Positions 36,319 through 44,535 of a stretch of DNA of 64,000 nucleotides are shown piece by piece. The notes below the pieces were generated by a model. The model was not told where the DNA came from. It saw nothing but the letters and a program-made list of their open reading frames with translations, and did no database searches. Source of the stretch: Clostridium omnivorum (GTDB taxonomy: Bacteria; Bacillota; Clostridia; Clostridiales; Clostridiaceae); contig NZ_BRXR01000001.1 in the NCBI RefSeq assembly GCF_026012015.1, positions 2,505,501 to 2,569,500 of the forward strand, written 5' to 3'. Made by a program: the position numbers and the translations under genes. Positions within the stretch are counted from its first letter, which is position 1, and every line of letters starts with the position of its first letter.

Positions 36319-36915
36319 ATGAAAAAGAAAATAATTGGTATTGCTATGATTGTTGTAGGAATTACAATAATAGGCACTGCATTCTTTATGCGATATAGCG
36401 CCGAAAGAAAGCAAAAATCAATGATTGATGCATTTGAAAAAACCTTGGAAAATGTTGATAAAGGAGCAGATTCAAATAATAAAAATGAAAATAGTCCTTC
36501 TCAAAAACCGCCCGAGGATGTTAAAGGCGCAATTGGCATTATGAGGATTCCGAAGATAGACTTAAAGGTGGCAATTGGAGAAGGTGTTGATAATGAAACT
36601 TTAAAATTTACAGTAGGCCATTTTGAAGGAACTGCTATGCCTGGAGAAAAGGGTAATTTTTGCGTAGCAGGACATAGAAGCTATACTTACAGTGAATATT
36701 TTAATAGATTAGATGAAGTTAAAAATGGCGATGAAATAATAGTTCAAACTAAAAAAGGTGAATTTAAGTATAAAGTATATGATACTAAGGTAGTAGAGCC
36801 TTCCGAGGTTTCTGTGCTAGACCCTACAAAGGATTCAACACTAACGCTAGTAACTTGTACTCCAGTTAGGGTTGCTACTCATAGGCTTATAGTAAAAGCA
36901 AGGTTAGTTACATAA
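36319..36915 (+). CDS. srtD: Class D sortase
   Basis: Membrane-anchored transpeptidase of 198 aa that attaches LPxTG-type proteins to the cell wall. An N-terminal membrane helix (about 4-24) is followed by a short linker and the catalytic beta-barrel. The catalytic set is H119 (VAGHRSY), C180 (TLVTC) and R189 (THRLIV). The TLVTC form and the length agree with class D enzymes. No substrate gene is adjacent, but the secreted PL8 lyase at 8061-12800 carries an LPKAG sorting signal and is a candidate substrate. Confidence 0.93.
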   Translation: MKKKIIGIAMIVVGITIIGTAFFMRYSAERKQKSMIDAFEKTLENVDKGADSNNKNENSPSQKPPEDVKGAIGIMRIPKIDLKVAIGEGVDNETLKFTVGHFEGTAMPGEKGNFCVAGHRSYTYSEYFNRLDEVKNGDEIIVQTKKGEFKYKVYDTKVVEPSEVSVLDPTKDSTLTLVTCTPVRVATHRLIVKARLVT

Positions 36916-36969
36916 ATAGGTAATAGGTAATAGGTAATAGGTAATAGGTAATAGGTAATAGGTAATAGT
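36914..36969 (+). repeat. Heptanucleotide tandem repeat (TAATAGG)
   Basis: Six exact copies of TAATAGG at 36921-36962 plus imperfect units at both ends, beginning at the sortase stop codon. The tract is followed immediately by a perfect palindrome. Length probably varies among strains. Confidence 0.95.
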
Positions 36970-36973
36970 GAAA

Positions 36974-37015
36974 AAAGACGGAATTTTGCCCAAGGGCAAA
37001 ATTCCGTCTTTACTT
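36974..37015 (+). terminator. 38-bp perfect palindrome, terminator-like
   Basis: 18-base arms beginning AAAGACGGAATTTTGCCC, with AA between the arms, and a TTT/ACTT tail. It is long and GC-richer than its surroundings. It can end sortase transcription from either direction. Confidence 0.8.
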
Positions 37016-37674
37016 CTTACTTTATATGCATCTATGAATTAAGTTCGCTGAGGAAATTAAAGTATATCCACATGTTGTCCACAACTTTGTGGATAATGTG
37101 TACAAAAATCAAGACTTTTTTTCTTTTTCAATAAAAAATACATCGATTTTTAGATGTTACATTTTAAAGGTTATTGTAATATATTGAATTATTATAGAAA
37201 TTAACAAAAATATCACAAGTTATGCACAAGGAAAATGTGGACAATGTTTATAACTTTTATAGTTGTCCACAACTATGCAAAAGTTTTTTTGTATAAAGCA
37301 ATAAATAATGGGTATTATATGGCAGAGTTGGTGTATAAAATATTAAATAAATTCATGATAAATATACATAGAACTTTATAATAGCATTATAACATCAAGA
37401 ACAAGCTTAATAGTGAAATTTAGTATTCATGCTATGAAATAGAGAATTCATAAACAATAGCGGATATTTAGGCTTTTATTACATTATTATGGAAACTTAT
37501 AACTACTAATAGATAGTTATCCACAGGAAGTAATGACTGATTAATACAAAATGATTTAAAAGTTTCAAATTAGAAAAAATAAGAATAAAAAATGTTATAA
37601 ATATTTGCAATTTTTAAATAATATGATATAATAAATTCAGCACAAAATAATATTGCATTGGGGGTTGTTTTTTT
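37012..37674. other. Gene-less AT-rich region with DnaA boxes
   Basis: About 660 bases without an open reading frame of note. DnaA-box-like 9-mers: ATATCCACA 37064-37072, TTGTCCACA 37075-37083, TTATCCACA on the minus strand 37088-37096, TTATGCACA 37220-37228, TTGTCCACA minus 37236-37244, TTGTCCACA 37263-37271, TTATCCACA 37517-37525. The rest is very AT-rich, including the promoter of the lipoprotein gene. Confidence 0.75.
37604..37632 (+). promoter_or_regulatory. Promoter of small lipoprotein gene
   Basis: TTTGCA, 17 bases, TATAAT with an upstream TGA (extended -10); 42 bases before the start codon. Confidence 0.55.
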
Positions 37675-38202
37675 ATGAAAAAGATTTTAACTGCTATTTT
37701 AGCACTAACATTAGCACTATCATTAGCTGCTTGTTCTCAAAAGGATCAAAAAGAAGCTTCAGCTAATAATACTCAAAAGCAAGAATCAAAGGCTGATGAA
37801 TTCAAGCCAAAGGATGTAGCTGCATTTACTGATATATTGGACAACTTAGGAAATAAGGATTATTACTATCTGGAAACAACAGGAAATACTCTTAAGATAT
37901 TAGACAAAGCTAAATTTAAGGCATATCAGGATAAAGCAAAAGCAATTACTGAAAAGGCTATGGCAGATCAAAAGGTTGATATGAAGAATGCCAAAGTTTA
38001 TACATATCATAGAAATGTAAATGGTGATAAAGCTGAAAAAGATTTTGTTGTAGTTTATGATGCAAATAAGGTACCAACAGATTTATATGAAGTAAATATG
38101 ACAGTTAATGATAAGGATGAGCCAACTTTCAAAGATGCAAAGAAAGTTGACAAGGCTGTAGATGATAACTTCAAAAAGTTTTTTAAAGGTGAAGTAAAAT
38201 AA
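37675..38202 (+). CDS. Small lipoprotein, unknown function
   Basis: Predicted lipoprotein of 175 aa with lipobox LAAC (Cys20) after a short hydrophobic signal. The mature protein is Lys- and Asp-rich with no cysteine and no recognised domain; the alternating pattern around KVYTYHRNVNGDKAEKDFVV suggests a small alpha/beta fold. A GGGGG ribosome binding site precedes the ATG. It is flanked on both sides by clusters of DnaA-box-like sequences, so its transcription may respond to DnaA. Function unknown. Confidence 0.85.
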   Translation: MKKILTAILALTLALSLAACSQKDQKEASANNTQKQESKADEFKPKDVAAFTDILDNLGNKDYYYLETTGNTLKILDKAKFKAYQDKAKAITEKAMADQKVDMKNAKVYTYHRNVNGDKAEKDFVVVYDANKVPTDLYEVNMTVNDKDEPTFKDAKKVDKAVDDNFKKFFKGEVK

Positions 38203-38228
38203 TTAAATAAAGGGTTTTGTGCTAGCTC

Positions 38229-38257
38229 AGAGTCTTGCAAGTTGCAAGACTCTTTTT
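38229..38257 (+). terminator. Intrinsic terminator after small lipoprotein
   Basis: AGAGTCTTG / CAAGACTCT stem followed by TTTTT. Confidence 0.9.
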
Positions 38258-38286
38258 AATAATCATTATTAGCTAAAAATAACAAG

Positions 38287-38397
38287 TTGTCCACATGCAT
38301 ATTGTTGATAATGTGCATAACTTATAGGATTTACTAATAAACATTGATATTTTGCTGATTAAAAGTTGAATTTTATTCACATACTAGCTGTGAATAA
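38287..38397. promoter_or_regulatory. Second cluster of DnaA-box-like 9-mers
   Basis: TTGTCCACA 38287-38295, TTATGCACA on the minus strand 38312-38320, TTATTCACA 38373-38381 and TTATTCACA on the minus strand 38389-38397. The last two form an inverted pair upstream of the polysaccharide deacetylase gene. Confidence 0.65.
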
Positions 38398-38497
38398 AAT
38401 TTTTTGTTTGTGGAAAAGTTTCATTTTTTTTATATACTTTAATAAATTTTATATTATAATTGTAGTTGAGTGATTATTGAAAGGCAGAAGGGAAGAA

Positions 38498-39451
38498 ATG
38501 AATATGAGGAAAACTAAAAAGAGTATAGCAATCATATTAGGAATATTAATACTAGTGGCTGCATCTGTTACAACAGGTTATATGATTCAAGTGAGAACCT
38601 CAGAAAAGCAAAGCAAGTCAGTTTCAGCATATAAGGGAATGAAAAATGCTAGCTCACAGAGTAAAGTAGAACAAAGGCCGGAATCAGCTGTGAATAATGA
38701 AACCATAGAACAGGAACAGCCTGCCAAAACCCTAGTGAGAGAGTTTAAAGATGGACCATTAAAGTATAATGACAAAGGTGTGCCAATACTTTATTATCAT
38801 TCTATAGATTATGAAAAGGGAAATGAATTAAGGCTTCCCAAAGAAAAGTTTAGGGAGCAAATGCAATATTTAAAAGCTAACAATTATACAACTTTAACTT
38901 TGGGTGAACTTTATGAGTTTATTCAAAATAATAAACCTATACCAGAAAAGTCAGTGGTAATTACTTTTGATGATGGATATGAAGACAATTATACTAATGC
39001 ATTCCCAATACTAAAGGATTTTGGCTTCAAGGCTGCTGTTTTTATGATTTCCAGTAATGTGGATAACACTCAATTCAAGGTGCTTAAATCAACAGAATTG
39101 AAAGAGATGGAGGAAAATGGCGTTGAAATAGAGAGTCATACCGTCAATCATGATAAGCTTAGCGAGTTAAGTTATAATGACCAGCTAAAGACGCTAAAGG
39201 ATTCTAAGGAGTTTTTAGGAAAAGTCTTAAATAAAAAAATCGATTATATTTGTTATCCATACGGCATGTTTAATAAGGATACAATAAAGGCATCAAAAGA
39301 GGCTGGATATATTATGGGATTTACTACTGTTGGAGGCTGGGCAGATAAAAATGATGGTATATATACCTTAAATAGAGTTTATGTAAGTGCTTTTGATAGT
39401 ATGGAGAAGTTTAAGCGTTCGCTGACAAACCCTAATTATGATAGAAAATAA
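38498..39451 (+). CDS. Polysaccharide deacetylase (NodB domain), membrane-anchored
   Basis: Extracytoplasmic carbohydrate esterase family 4 protein of about 317 aa, probably acting on peptidoglycan or a surface glycan. An N-terminal membrane helix (about 8-28) is followed by a Gln/Glu-rich linker and a NodB domain. The motifs are TFDDGYEDNYTNA (catalytic base and metal Asp), SHTVNH (metal His pair) and YPYGMFN. AAGGGAAG precedes ATG 38498; ATG 38504 is also possible. A -10 TATAAT lies at 38455-38460 and DnaA-box-like repeats upstream of it. Confidence 0.92.
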   Translation: MNMRKTKKSIAIILGILILVAASVTTGYMIQVRTSEKQSKSVSAYKGMKNASSQSKVEQRPESAVNNETIEQEQPAKTLVREFKDGPLKYNDKGVPILYYHSIDYEKGNELRLPKEKFREQMQYLKANNYTTLTLGELYEFIQNNKPIPEKSVVITFDDGYEDNYTNAFPILKDFGFKAAVFMISSNVDNTQFKVLKSTELKEMEENGVEIESHTVNHDKLSELSYNDQLKTLKDSKEFLGKVLNKKIDYICYPYGMFNKDTIKASKEAGYIMGFTTVGGWADKNDGIYTLNRVYVSAFDSMEKFKRSLTNPNYDRK

Positions 39452-39455
39452 AGTT

Positions 39456-39489
39456 AGAAGCTTCTAGAGATTTCTAGAAGCTTCTTTTG
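39456..39489. terminator. Bidirectional terminator overlapping a coding end
   Basis: AGAAGCTTCTAGA / TCTAGAAGCTTCT with a 4-base loop. The right arm and loop lie inside the 3' end of the minus-strand pseudouridine synthase gene. Confidence 0.9.
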
Positions 39490-40264
39490 TTTTTATTGAA
39501 TCAGATATTAAATTATCTATTGTCTTTAGTTCTTCTACTGTAAGGTATCTCCATTTGCCTATAGCCAAATCCTCTAACTTTACATTCATTATTCTAATCC
39601 TTTGAAGTTTTAAAACATTGTAACCAAAATATTCACTCATGCGCCTAATTTGCCTATTAAGTCCTTGAGTTAGAATAATTCTAAAAACATATTTGCCCTC
39701 TTTTTTTACATAGCAGGGCTTTGTAACTGTATCAAGAATAGGAACTCCATTTGACATTCCATTTATAAACTCTGAAGTAATTGGCTTATCCACGGTTACT
39801 ATGTATTCTTTATCATGGTTGTTGCCAGCTCTTAGAATCTTATTAACTATATCGCCATCGTTTGTTAGAAAAATAAGGCCCTCTGAGTTTTTATCAAGTC
39901 TTCCAATTGGAAAAATTCTTTTAGGATAATTTATAAAATCTACAATGTTGCCTTTAATCCTCTTGTCAGTGGTACAGGTTATGCCTACGGGCTTATTTAA
40001 TGCTATATATACAAGCTCTTCTTTTTTGCTAAGGAGCTTACCATCAAGTCTTATTTCATCTCCAGGCTTTATTTTAGTACCTTGCTCAGCTTTAACGCCA
40101 TTTATAGTTACTCTGCCTTGCTCTATAAGTTTATCGGCTTCTCTTCTTGAACAAATACCCTTTTCACTTATAAATTTATTTATCCTAGTTTCTTCACCTT
40201 TCTCTAAATGTTTAATAATATTTTGAGCTGGTTTTTTTTCTTTCGGTTTTCGTTTGTTCTCCAT
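39464..40264 (-). CDS. rluF: 23S rRNA pseudouridine synthase, RluF type
   Basis: RNA-modifying enzyme of 266 aa. An S4 RNA-binding domain (about 25-85, [20 protein letters not shown]) precedes the RsuA-family catalytic domain with [10 protein letters not shown] (catalytic Asp), [10 protein letters not shown], and the RluF-like stretch [17 protein letters not shown]. RluF modifies U2604 in E. coli 23S rRNA. The last codons run into a terminator hairpin. The start region is Lys-rich; ATG 40264 has a modest GGAGAATATAGT site. Confidence 0.93.
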   Translation of the reverse strand: MENKRKPKEKKPAQNIIKHLEKGEETRINKFISEKGICSRREADKLIEQGRVTINGVKAEQGTKIKPGDEIRLDGKLLSKKEELVYIALNKPVGITCTTDKRIKGNIVDFINYPKRIFPIGRLDKNSEGLIFLTNDGDIVNKILRAGNNHDKEYIVTVDKPITSEFINGMSNGVPILDTVTKPCYVKKEGKYVFRIILTQGLNRQIRRMSEYFGYNVLKLQRIRIMNVKLEDLAIGKWRYLTVEELKTIDNLISDSIKTKEASRNL

Positions 40265-40396
40265 ACTATATTCTCCATTCCCTAATTAATTTCCAGTAAG
40301 TATTGAAAGTATACGTAATTTGTAGATATTCATAAATAAACGCTATAATAATATTATTGTATAAAATTATCGGGATTAATCCAAGATATATTTAAG

Positions 40397-40426
40397 TTGA
40401 CATTTCTAAGCTAAAAAGCATAAAAT
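40397..40426 (+). promoter_or_regulatory. Promoter of glutaredoxin-like gene
   Basis: TTGACA, 18 bases, TAAAAT; about 43 bases before the start codon. Confidence 0.5.
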
Positions 40427-40468
40427 ATAATCAAAGGATACCACATACGGGTATAAGGAGGTAATATA

Positions 40469-40696
40469 ATGAAAAATGTTATAGTATATACATCAAATAC
40501 ATGCACATATTGTTCAGCTGCAAAGGAATACCTAAATGAAAAGGGAGTAAACTTTGAAGAGAGAAATGTAAAGGAACCACAATATAGAAAAGAACTTATG
40601 GCGATGGGCTATATGAGTGTACCAGTAATTAAAATTGAAGACGAAGTAATATTAGGCTTTGATAGAGACAAAATAAATACTTCTTTAGGATTATAA
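40469..40696 (+). CDS. Glutaredoxin-like thiol-disulfide oxidoreductase (NrdH/Grx family)
   Basis: Small cytoplasmic redox protein of 75 aa with a thioredoxin fold. The redox motif is CTYC near residues 12-15 and the cis-proline loop reads MSVPVI. The size is that of NrdH-redoxin or minimal glutaredoxins; reduction by thioredoxin reductase rather than glutathione is likely in a Clostridium, but that is inference. AAGGAGG precedes the ATG. Monocistronic. Confidence 0.93.
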   Translation: MKNVIVYTSNTCTYCSAAKEYLNEKGVNFEERNVKEPQYRKELMAMGYMSVPVIKIEDEVILGFDRDKINTSLGL

Positions 40697-40704
40697 TATG
40701 CATC

Positions 40705-40737
40705 AGGTTGCTAGAGAAATTCTAGCAACCTTTTTTT
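40705..40737 (+). terminator. Intrinsic terminator after glutaredoxin-like gene
   Basis: AGGTTGCTAGA / TCTAGCAACCT with a 5-base loop and seven Ts. Confidence 0.95.
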
Positions 40738-40741
40738 ATGG

Positions 40742-40771
40742 AAAAAGATAGTCTGAACAAAAGTTCAGACT
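40742..40771 (-). terminator. Intrinsic terminator after rsgI
   Basis: AGTCTGAAC / GTTCAGACT with a 4-base loop, read on the minus strand and followed by ATCTTTTTC, directly at the rsgI stop codon. Confidence 0.85.
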
Positions 40772-41732
40772 AATTTTTATCCTTAACCTTATTATTTTTG
40801 TTTTTTCCATTATTTGAATGGTCACTACTTTTATTTGAAGCATTACTATTATTATTTCCATTTGAGATTGAAGTACTATCTATTTTTTTTTCAGTATCAG
40901 CGTTTTTTTTATCCTCTGATTTTTCACCACCATTATTTCCATTGGATTTACCATTAGAAACTGAGGAGGAGTTTTTACTTGATGAATTTTGATTGTCTGT
41001 AGAATCTTTTTTATTATTAGCATTATTATTTATGGAATTACCAACGGATGAATTATTTTTGTTTTGTTTGTCATCGCTATTTTGCTTATTTTCACTATTT
41101 TGCTTTGATGAGGAGTTATTGTTTTTTGAGTTTTCTGTAGAAGCATTTTTAACAGTGGACTTTAATTCTTTTCCATTGGAATTGATCATAAGCTTAACTC
41201 CACTTTCACCCATAAACTTTTCAAAGCTATCTAAATTAAGATCTTTATCATTTTTGCTATCTATATATAGCGTAACGGCCTTGTCTGATTTAACATAATT
41301 CTCATTTATAAAATTCTCTTTTTTTGCTTCATCTACAATGGTTTCAAGACCTTCATTAACAGATTTGTTTTTTAATTTAATTTCTTTTAGTACTGTTTCT
41401 CCATCATCATTTAATGGTGAACTATCTATAATTCTATTGAACATATTAAGCTTTAACATTATTGAAGGATTTATTTCTACTATAACAGATGAGGTGGGAG
41501 TATAATATGCGAAGGCTGTACCGCTAAATAGTAACATAAAAGCTAATGAGGCAGCCACAATTGGGAGCTTAGGAATAGTAAAGTCCTTTGCAAGTTCCCC
41601 AGAAAAGGTTTCTCCAACCTTAGGTATAGTATCTTTTATCCTTACTTTTACAAATTCTCCACTAGGTGTAACCATATTCGCTTTTTTCTTATTAATACTT
41701 AATACTAAACCTGTCTTAAGCATTTTTTTCAC
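40770..41732 (-). CDS. rsgI: Anti-sigma-I factor RsgI
   Basis: Membrane anti-sigma factor of 320 aa partner to SigI. The N-terminal RsgI domain (about 5-50, TGLVLSINKKKANMVTPSG) binds the sigma factor, a single membrane helix follows (about 55-75), and the periplasmic-side part begins YYTPTSSVIVEINPSIMLKLN. The C-terminal 120 residues are almost only Asn, Ser, Lys and Asp and look unstructured. In cellulolytic clostridia this region carries carbohydrate-binding modules; here none is visible. It overlaps sigI by 17 bases. Confidence 0.94.
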   Translation of the reverse strand: MKKMLKTGLVLSINKKKANMVTPSGEFVKVRIKDTIPKVGETFSGELAKDFTIPKLPIVAASLAFMLLFSGTAFAYYTPTSSVIVEINPSIMLKLNMFNRIIDSSPLNDDGETVLKEIKLKNKSVNEGLETIVDEAKKENFINENYVKSDKAVTLYIDSKNDKDLNLDSFEKFMGESGVKLMINSNGKELKSTVKNASTENSKNNNSSSKQNSENKQNSDDKQNKNNSSVGNSINNNANNKKDSTDNQNSSSKNSSSVSNGKSNGNNGGEKSEDKKNADTEKKIDSTSISNGNNNSNASNKSSDHSNNGKNKNNKVKDKN

Positions 41733-42405
41733 CTACTTTTATATTTAGATAAGATTTAATATATGGATAATCTTCACTTGATAAAATAATTATTAGTGTG
41801 AGAATATATCTTCTCCACTTTTCTACAAATTTTCTATTAGTACCAGTAAGCAAGCATATCTCTTTAACAGGCAGCAGTTTTTTTTCCTTTATCTGCCTCA
41901 GGATAGTTTCTTCTCTAATACAGCTCATGGCTAGATTTAATAGTGAATCTCTTGTATCCTTGTGCGATGGTGATGAATTAGCTAGGACATCAAAATCCAA
42001 TTTATATATTGCAAGTTCGATTGATAATAATGATATTTCTTCGATTCTATTCTTATTTTCAGATTCAATCTGATATTGAGTTAAGGAGTTTTTTATGTCT
42101 ATATACTGCAGTTCCTCATCTTCATCACTTTCGAAAGCTAAATAGGGGTTATTTTTTGCTTTTCTAAAATGGTCCACTAAAGAATTTCTTATTATAACTT
42201 TAGCGAAACTATAAAACTCACCCTTCTCTTCATTATAGCTATCACAAGCCTTATTAAAGGCTACAAGCGCGACACTTAGTTCGTCATCATTCTTCCAATC
42301 TAATTTTCTTTTGCATATCTTATAGGCTGTATTATATATAAAAAGCTTACTATCTTCTATAAATCTATTCCTGTTTACTGGAGAAAGTAGTTCTAGTTTC
42401 AACAT
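41716..42405 (-). CDS. sigI: RNA polymerase sigma factor SigI
   Basis: Alternative sigma factor of about 229 aa. A sigma-70 region 2 stretch is recognisable (LFIYNTAYKICKRKLDWK, then FYSFAKVIIRNSLVDHFRK), followed by the SigI-specific C-terminal domain with LLPVKEICLLTGTNRKFVE. It regulates heat-shock and cell-wall functions in Bacillus and cellulosome genes in some clostridia. ATG 42405 follows GGGG by five bases. Overlap with rsgI indicates one bicistronic operon, and autoregulation is usual for this system. Confidence 0.95.
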   Translation of the reverse strand: MLKLELLSPVNRNRFIEDSKLFIYNTAYKICKRKLDWKNDDELSVALVAFNKACDSYNEEKGEFYSFAKVIIRNSLVDHFRKAKNNPYLAFESDEDEELQYIDIKNSLTQYQIESENKNRIEEISLLSIELAIYKLDFDVLANSSPSHKDTRDSLLNLAMSCIREETILRQIKEKKLLPVKEICLLTGTNRKFVEKWRRYILTLIIILSSEDYPYIKSYLNIKVGEKNA

Positions 42406-42577
42406 TACCACCCCATATCTCTTTATACGTTGATTATCGCCAATTTTAGAGGGGTTGTAAATAGTAATTTTAGGATTTGTTGTATTTTTATTGAGGAAAG
42501 CATATAAAGTTATTGTATAATTTATGCTAGATAAGTCTTATAATCTAAATATAAGTTACATGCTAGGAGGATAAGAA

Positions 42578-43255
42578 ATGCAGATTGATGGCAGGGAATA
42601 CGAAGATGTAAAAGGTATTGTAATAAATAACACAATAGAATATGTAAAAGCTAAGCTTGAGGGAGAAGGTTCTGGCCATGATTGGTGGCATGTTTATAGA
42701 GTATGGAAGAATTCCATTTTAATTTCTGAAAATGAAAAGGTAGACATGTACATAGTGGAGCTGGCTGCTTTACTGCATGATATAGGCGATTGGAAGTTTT
42801 ATAATGGAGATGAAACAGTTGGACCTAGGCTAGCAAGGGAATGGCTTAACAAAAATGGAGTGGATGAAAGCATAGTGCAGCAGGTATCAAATATAATAGG
42901 AAAAATGTCCTATAAAGGAAAAGGCGTGAAATCTGAAATGGACACCATTGAAGGTATGGTTGTACAAGATGCCGATAGACTGGATGCAATAGGGGCTATC
43001 GGTATAGCAAGAGCTTTTGCCTATGGTGGAAGTAAAGGCAGAGAAATGTATAATCCCAATAGAAAGCCAGAGTACCATGAAACCTTTGAACAATATAAAA
43101 GCAGTACTGGCACAACTATTAATCACTTTTATGAAAAACTTCTTTTACTAAAGGATTTAATGAACACTAATACTGCTAAAAAAATTGCAGCAGAAAGACA
43201 TGAATTCATGGAAAACTTTTTAGAACAGTTTTATGGGGAATGGAGTGGTAGATAG
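42578..43255 (+). CDS. HD-domain phosphohydrolase
   Basis: Cytoplasmic metal-dependent phosphohydrolase of 225 aa (YpgQ/YedJ-like). The metal-site residues are in GHDWWHVYRV, ALLHDIGDWK (the HD pair) and VVQDADRLDAIGAIGIARAF. Family members hydrolyse nucleotide phosphates; the substrate here is not known. AGGAGGATAAGAA precedes the ATG. The DUF362 ferredoxin-like gene begins two bases after its stop, so they are co-transcribed. Confidence 0.92.
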   Translation: MQIDGREYEDVKGIVINNTIEYVKAKLEGEGSGHDWWHVYRVWKNSILISENEKVDMYIVELAALLHDIGDWKFYNGDETVGPRLAREWLNKNGVDESIVQQVSNIIGKMSYKGKGVKSEMDTIEGMVVQDADRLDAIGAIGIARAFAYGGSKGREMYNPNRKPEYHETFEQYKSSTGTTINHFYEKLLLLKDLMNTNTAKKIAAERHEFMENFLEQFYGEWSGR

Positions 43256-43257
43256 AT

Positions 43258-44289
43258 ATGGCAAAAGTATATTTTAAAGCAATTGACTCATATTTAAAAA
43301 CAGAAGAAATAAATGCCTCAGCAGTAGATATGTTAAGACTAATAGAGGAAAAGGAAAACTATAAGCTTAATAAATATGTGCCTTTAAAGGTACATCTAGG
43401 TGAAAAGGGAAATACAACCTTTATTCATCCAAGAAACTTTGAGGGAATTATTGAATATTTAAAACAAAAGGGCATTGATACAGCTTTTATAGAAACCAAT
43501 GTGCTCTATAAAGGACAAAGAAACACAGTAACCAATCACCTTAAGGTAGCTGAGGAGCATGGTTTTACAAGAATTCCGGTAATTATAGCCGATGGCGAGG
43601 CAGGTGAAGACTACGAGCTTGTAGAAATAAACAAGAAAAACTTTGATAAGTGTAAGATTGCTAGAACTATTGCTGCTGAAGAACAGCTTATTGTACTAAG
43701 TCACTTTAAAGGGCATGCATTAGCGGGCTATGGTGGAGCTATAAAGCAGCTGGGAATGGGCTTTGCCTCAAAGGGTGGAAAGCTGGCTCAGCATGCAAAT
43801 TCAATACCTAAAATAAATAGTTTGAAATGCAAGGCTTGTAAGGCTTGTGCTATGAAGTGTCCGGAAAATGCTATTATTGTGGATAAAAAAGCAAAGATAG
43901 ATAAAAACAAATGCGTTGGTTGTGCTTCTTGTATGGCATCTTGTCCACACAATGCTATAACTAACAGCTGGTTAGCATCTTTAAGTAGGTCCTTTAATGA
44001 GAGATTAGCAGAATATGCTTATGCTGCAGCAAAAGATAAAAGACACATTTATATAAGTTTTGCTTTTAATATTACAAAAAACTGTGACTGTGAGGGTCAT
44101 CCAATGAAAATAATAGCGAAGGATTTAGGAATATTTGCTTCAACTGATCCTGTGGCAATTGATAAGGCTTGCCTTGATGTCCTTGATAAAAATGAAGGCA
44201 GGACAGTATTTAAGAGAGGACGTTATACTCTTGAGTATGCTGAAAAAATTGGTCTTGGCAGCAAGTCTTATGAATTAATAGAAATATAG
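43258..44289 (+). CDS. DUF362 protein with two 4Fe-4S clusters
   Basis: Iron-sulfur protein of 343 aa. The DUF362 domain flanks a ferredoxin-like insert with two CxxCxxCxxxCP motifs (CKACKACAMKCPENAI and CVGCASCMASCPHNAI, about 191-235). The second half contains ITKNCDCEGHP and ASTDPVAIDKACLD, conserved in this family. It is likely a cytoplasmic redox protein of unknown substrate. It is translationally close to the HD hydrolase upstream and followed by a strong bidirectional terminator. Confidence 0.9.
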   Translation: MAKVYFKAIDSYLKTEEINASAVDMLRLIEEKENYKLNKYVPLKVHLGEKGNTTFIHPRNFEGIIEYLKQKGIDTAFIETNVLYKGQRNTVTNHLKVAEEHGFTRIPVIIADGEAGEDYELVEINKKNFDKCKIARTIAAEEQLIVLSHFKGHALAGYGGAIKQLGMGFASKGGKLAQHANSIPKINSLKCKACKACAMKCPENAIIVDKKAKIDKNKCVGCASCMASCPHNAITNSWLASLSRSFNERLAEYAYAAAKDKRHIYISFAFNITKNCDCEGHPMKIIAKDLGIFASTDPVAIDKACLDVLDKNEGRTVFKRGRYTLEYAEKIGLGSKSYELIEI

Positions 44290-44335
44290 TATAAATTAAA
44301 GCAGAGAAATTAATTTCTCTGCTTTAATTTATACT
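44288..44335. terminator. 48-bp palindromic bidirectional terminator
   Basis: A perfect palindrome with the arms AGTATAAATTAAAGCAGAG / CTCTGCTTTAATTTATACT, between convergent genes. Confidence 0.9.
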
Positions 44336-44522
44336 ATTCAAGTATTCCTTCATCCTTTAATATGGATTCAAGCTTTTGCAACTTATCAGATAGAAAAACA
44401 AACTTTTCTTTTATCTCTTCTTTAGATAAATCCTTGTTTTCTATTTCTTTTTCCATTTCTTCGATAGCAGTTATTGCTTCTTCAATGTCTTGCTGAGCTG
44501 CTTTTAAATTGCTTTCTTTCAT
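44334..44522 (-). CDS. Small acidic coiled-coil protein, unknown
   Basis: A 62-aa very acidic protein that is predicted to be almost entirely alpha-helical (AITAIEEMEKEIENKDLS, then EEIKEKFVFLSDKLQKLES). AAAGGAGTACTTAGG precedes ATG 44522. It lies 13 bases downstream of the zinc-ribbon gene and probably forms an operon with it. No family is recognised. Confidence 0.75.
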   Translation of the reverse strand: MKESNLKAAQQDIEEAITAIEEMEKEIENKDLSKEEIKEKFVFLSDKLQKLESILKDEGILE

Positions 44523-44535
44523 CCTAAGTACTCCT

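Noticed and set aside
37012-38500. Chromosomal origin of replication (oriC)
   Set aside because: The DnaA boxes are real, but dnaA, dnaN, rnpA/rpmH and gyrB are absent, and DnaA-binding clusters occur away from origins. Kept only as a DnaA-binding locus.
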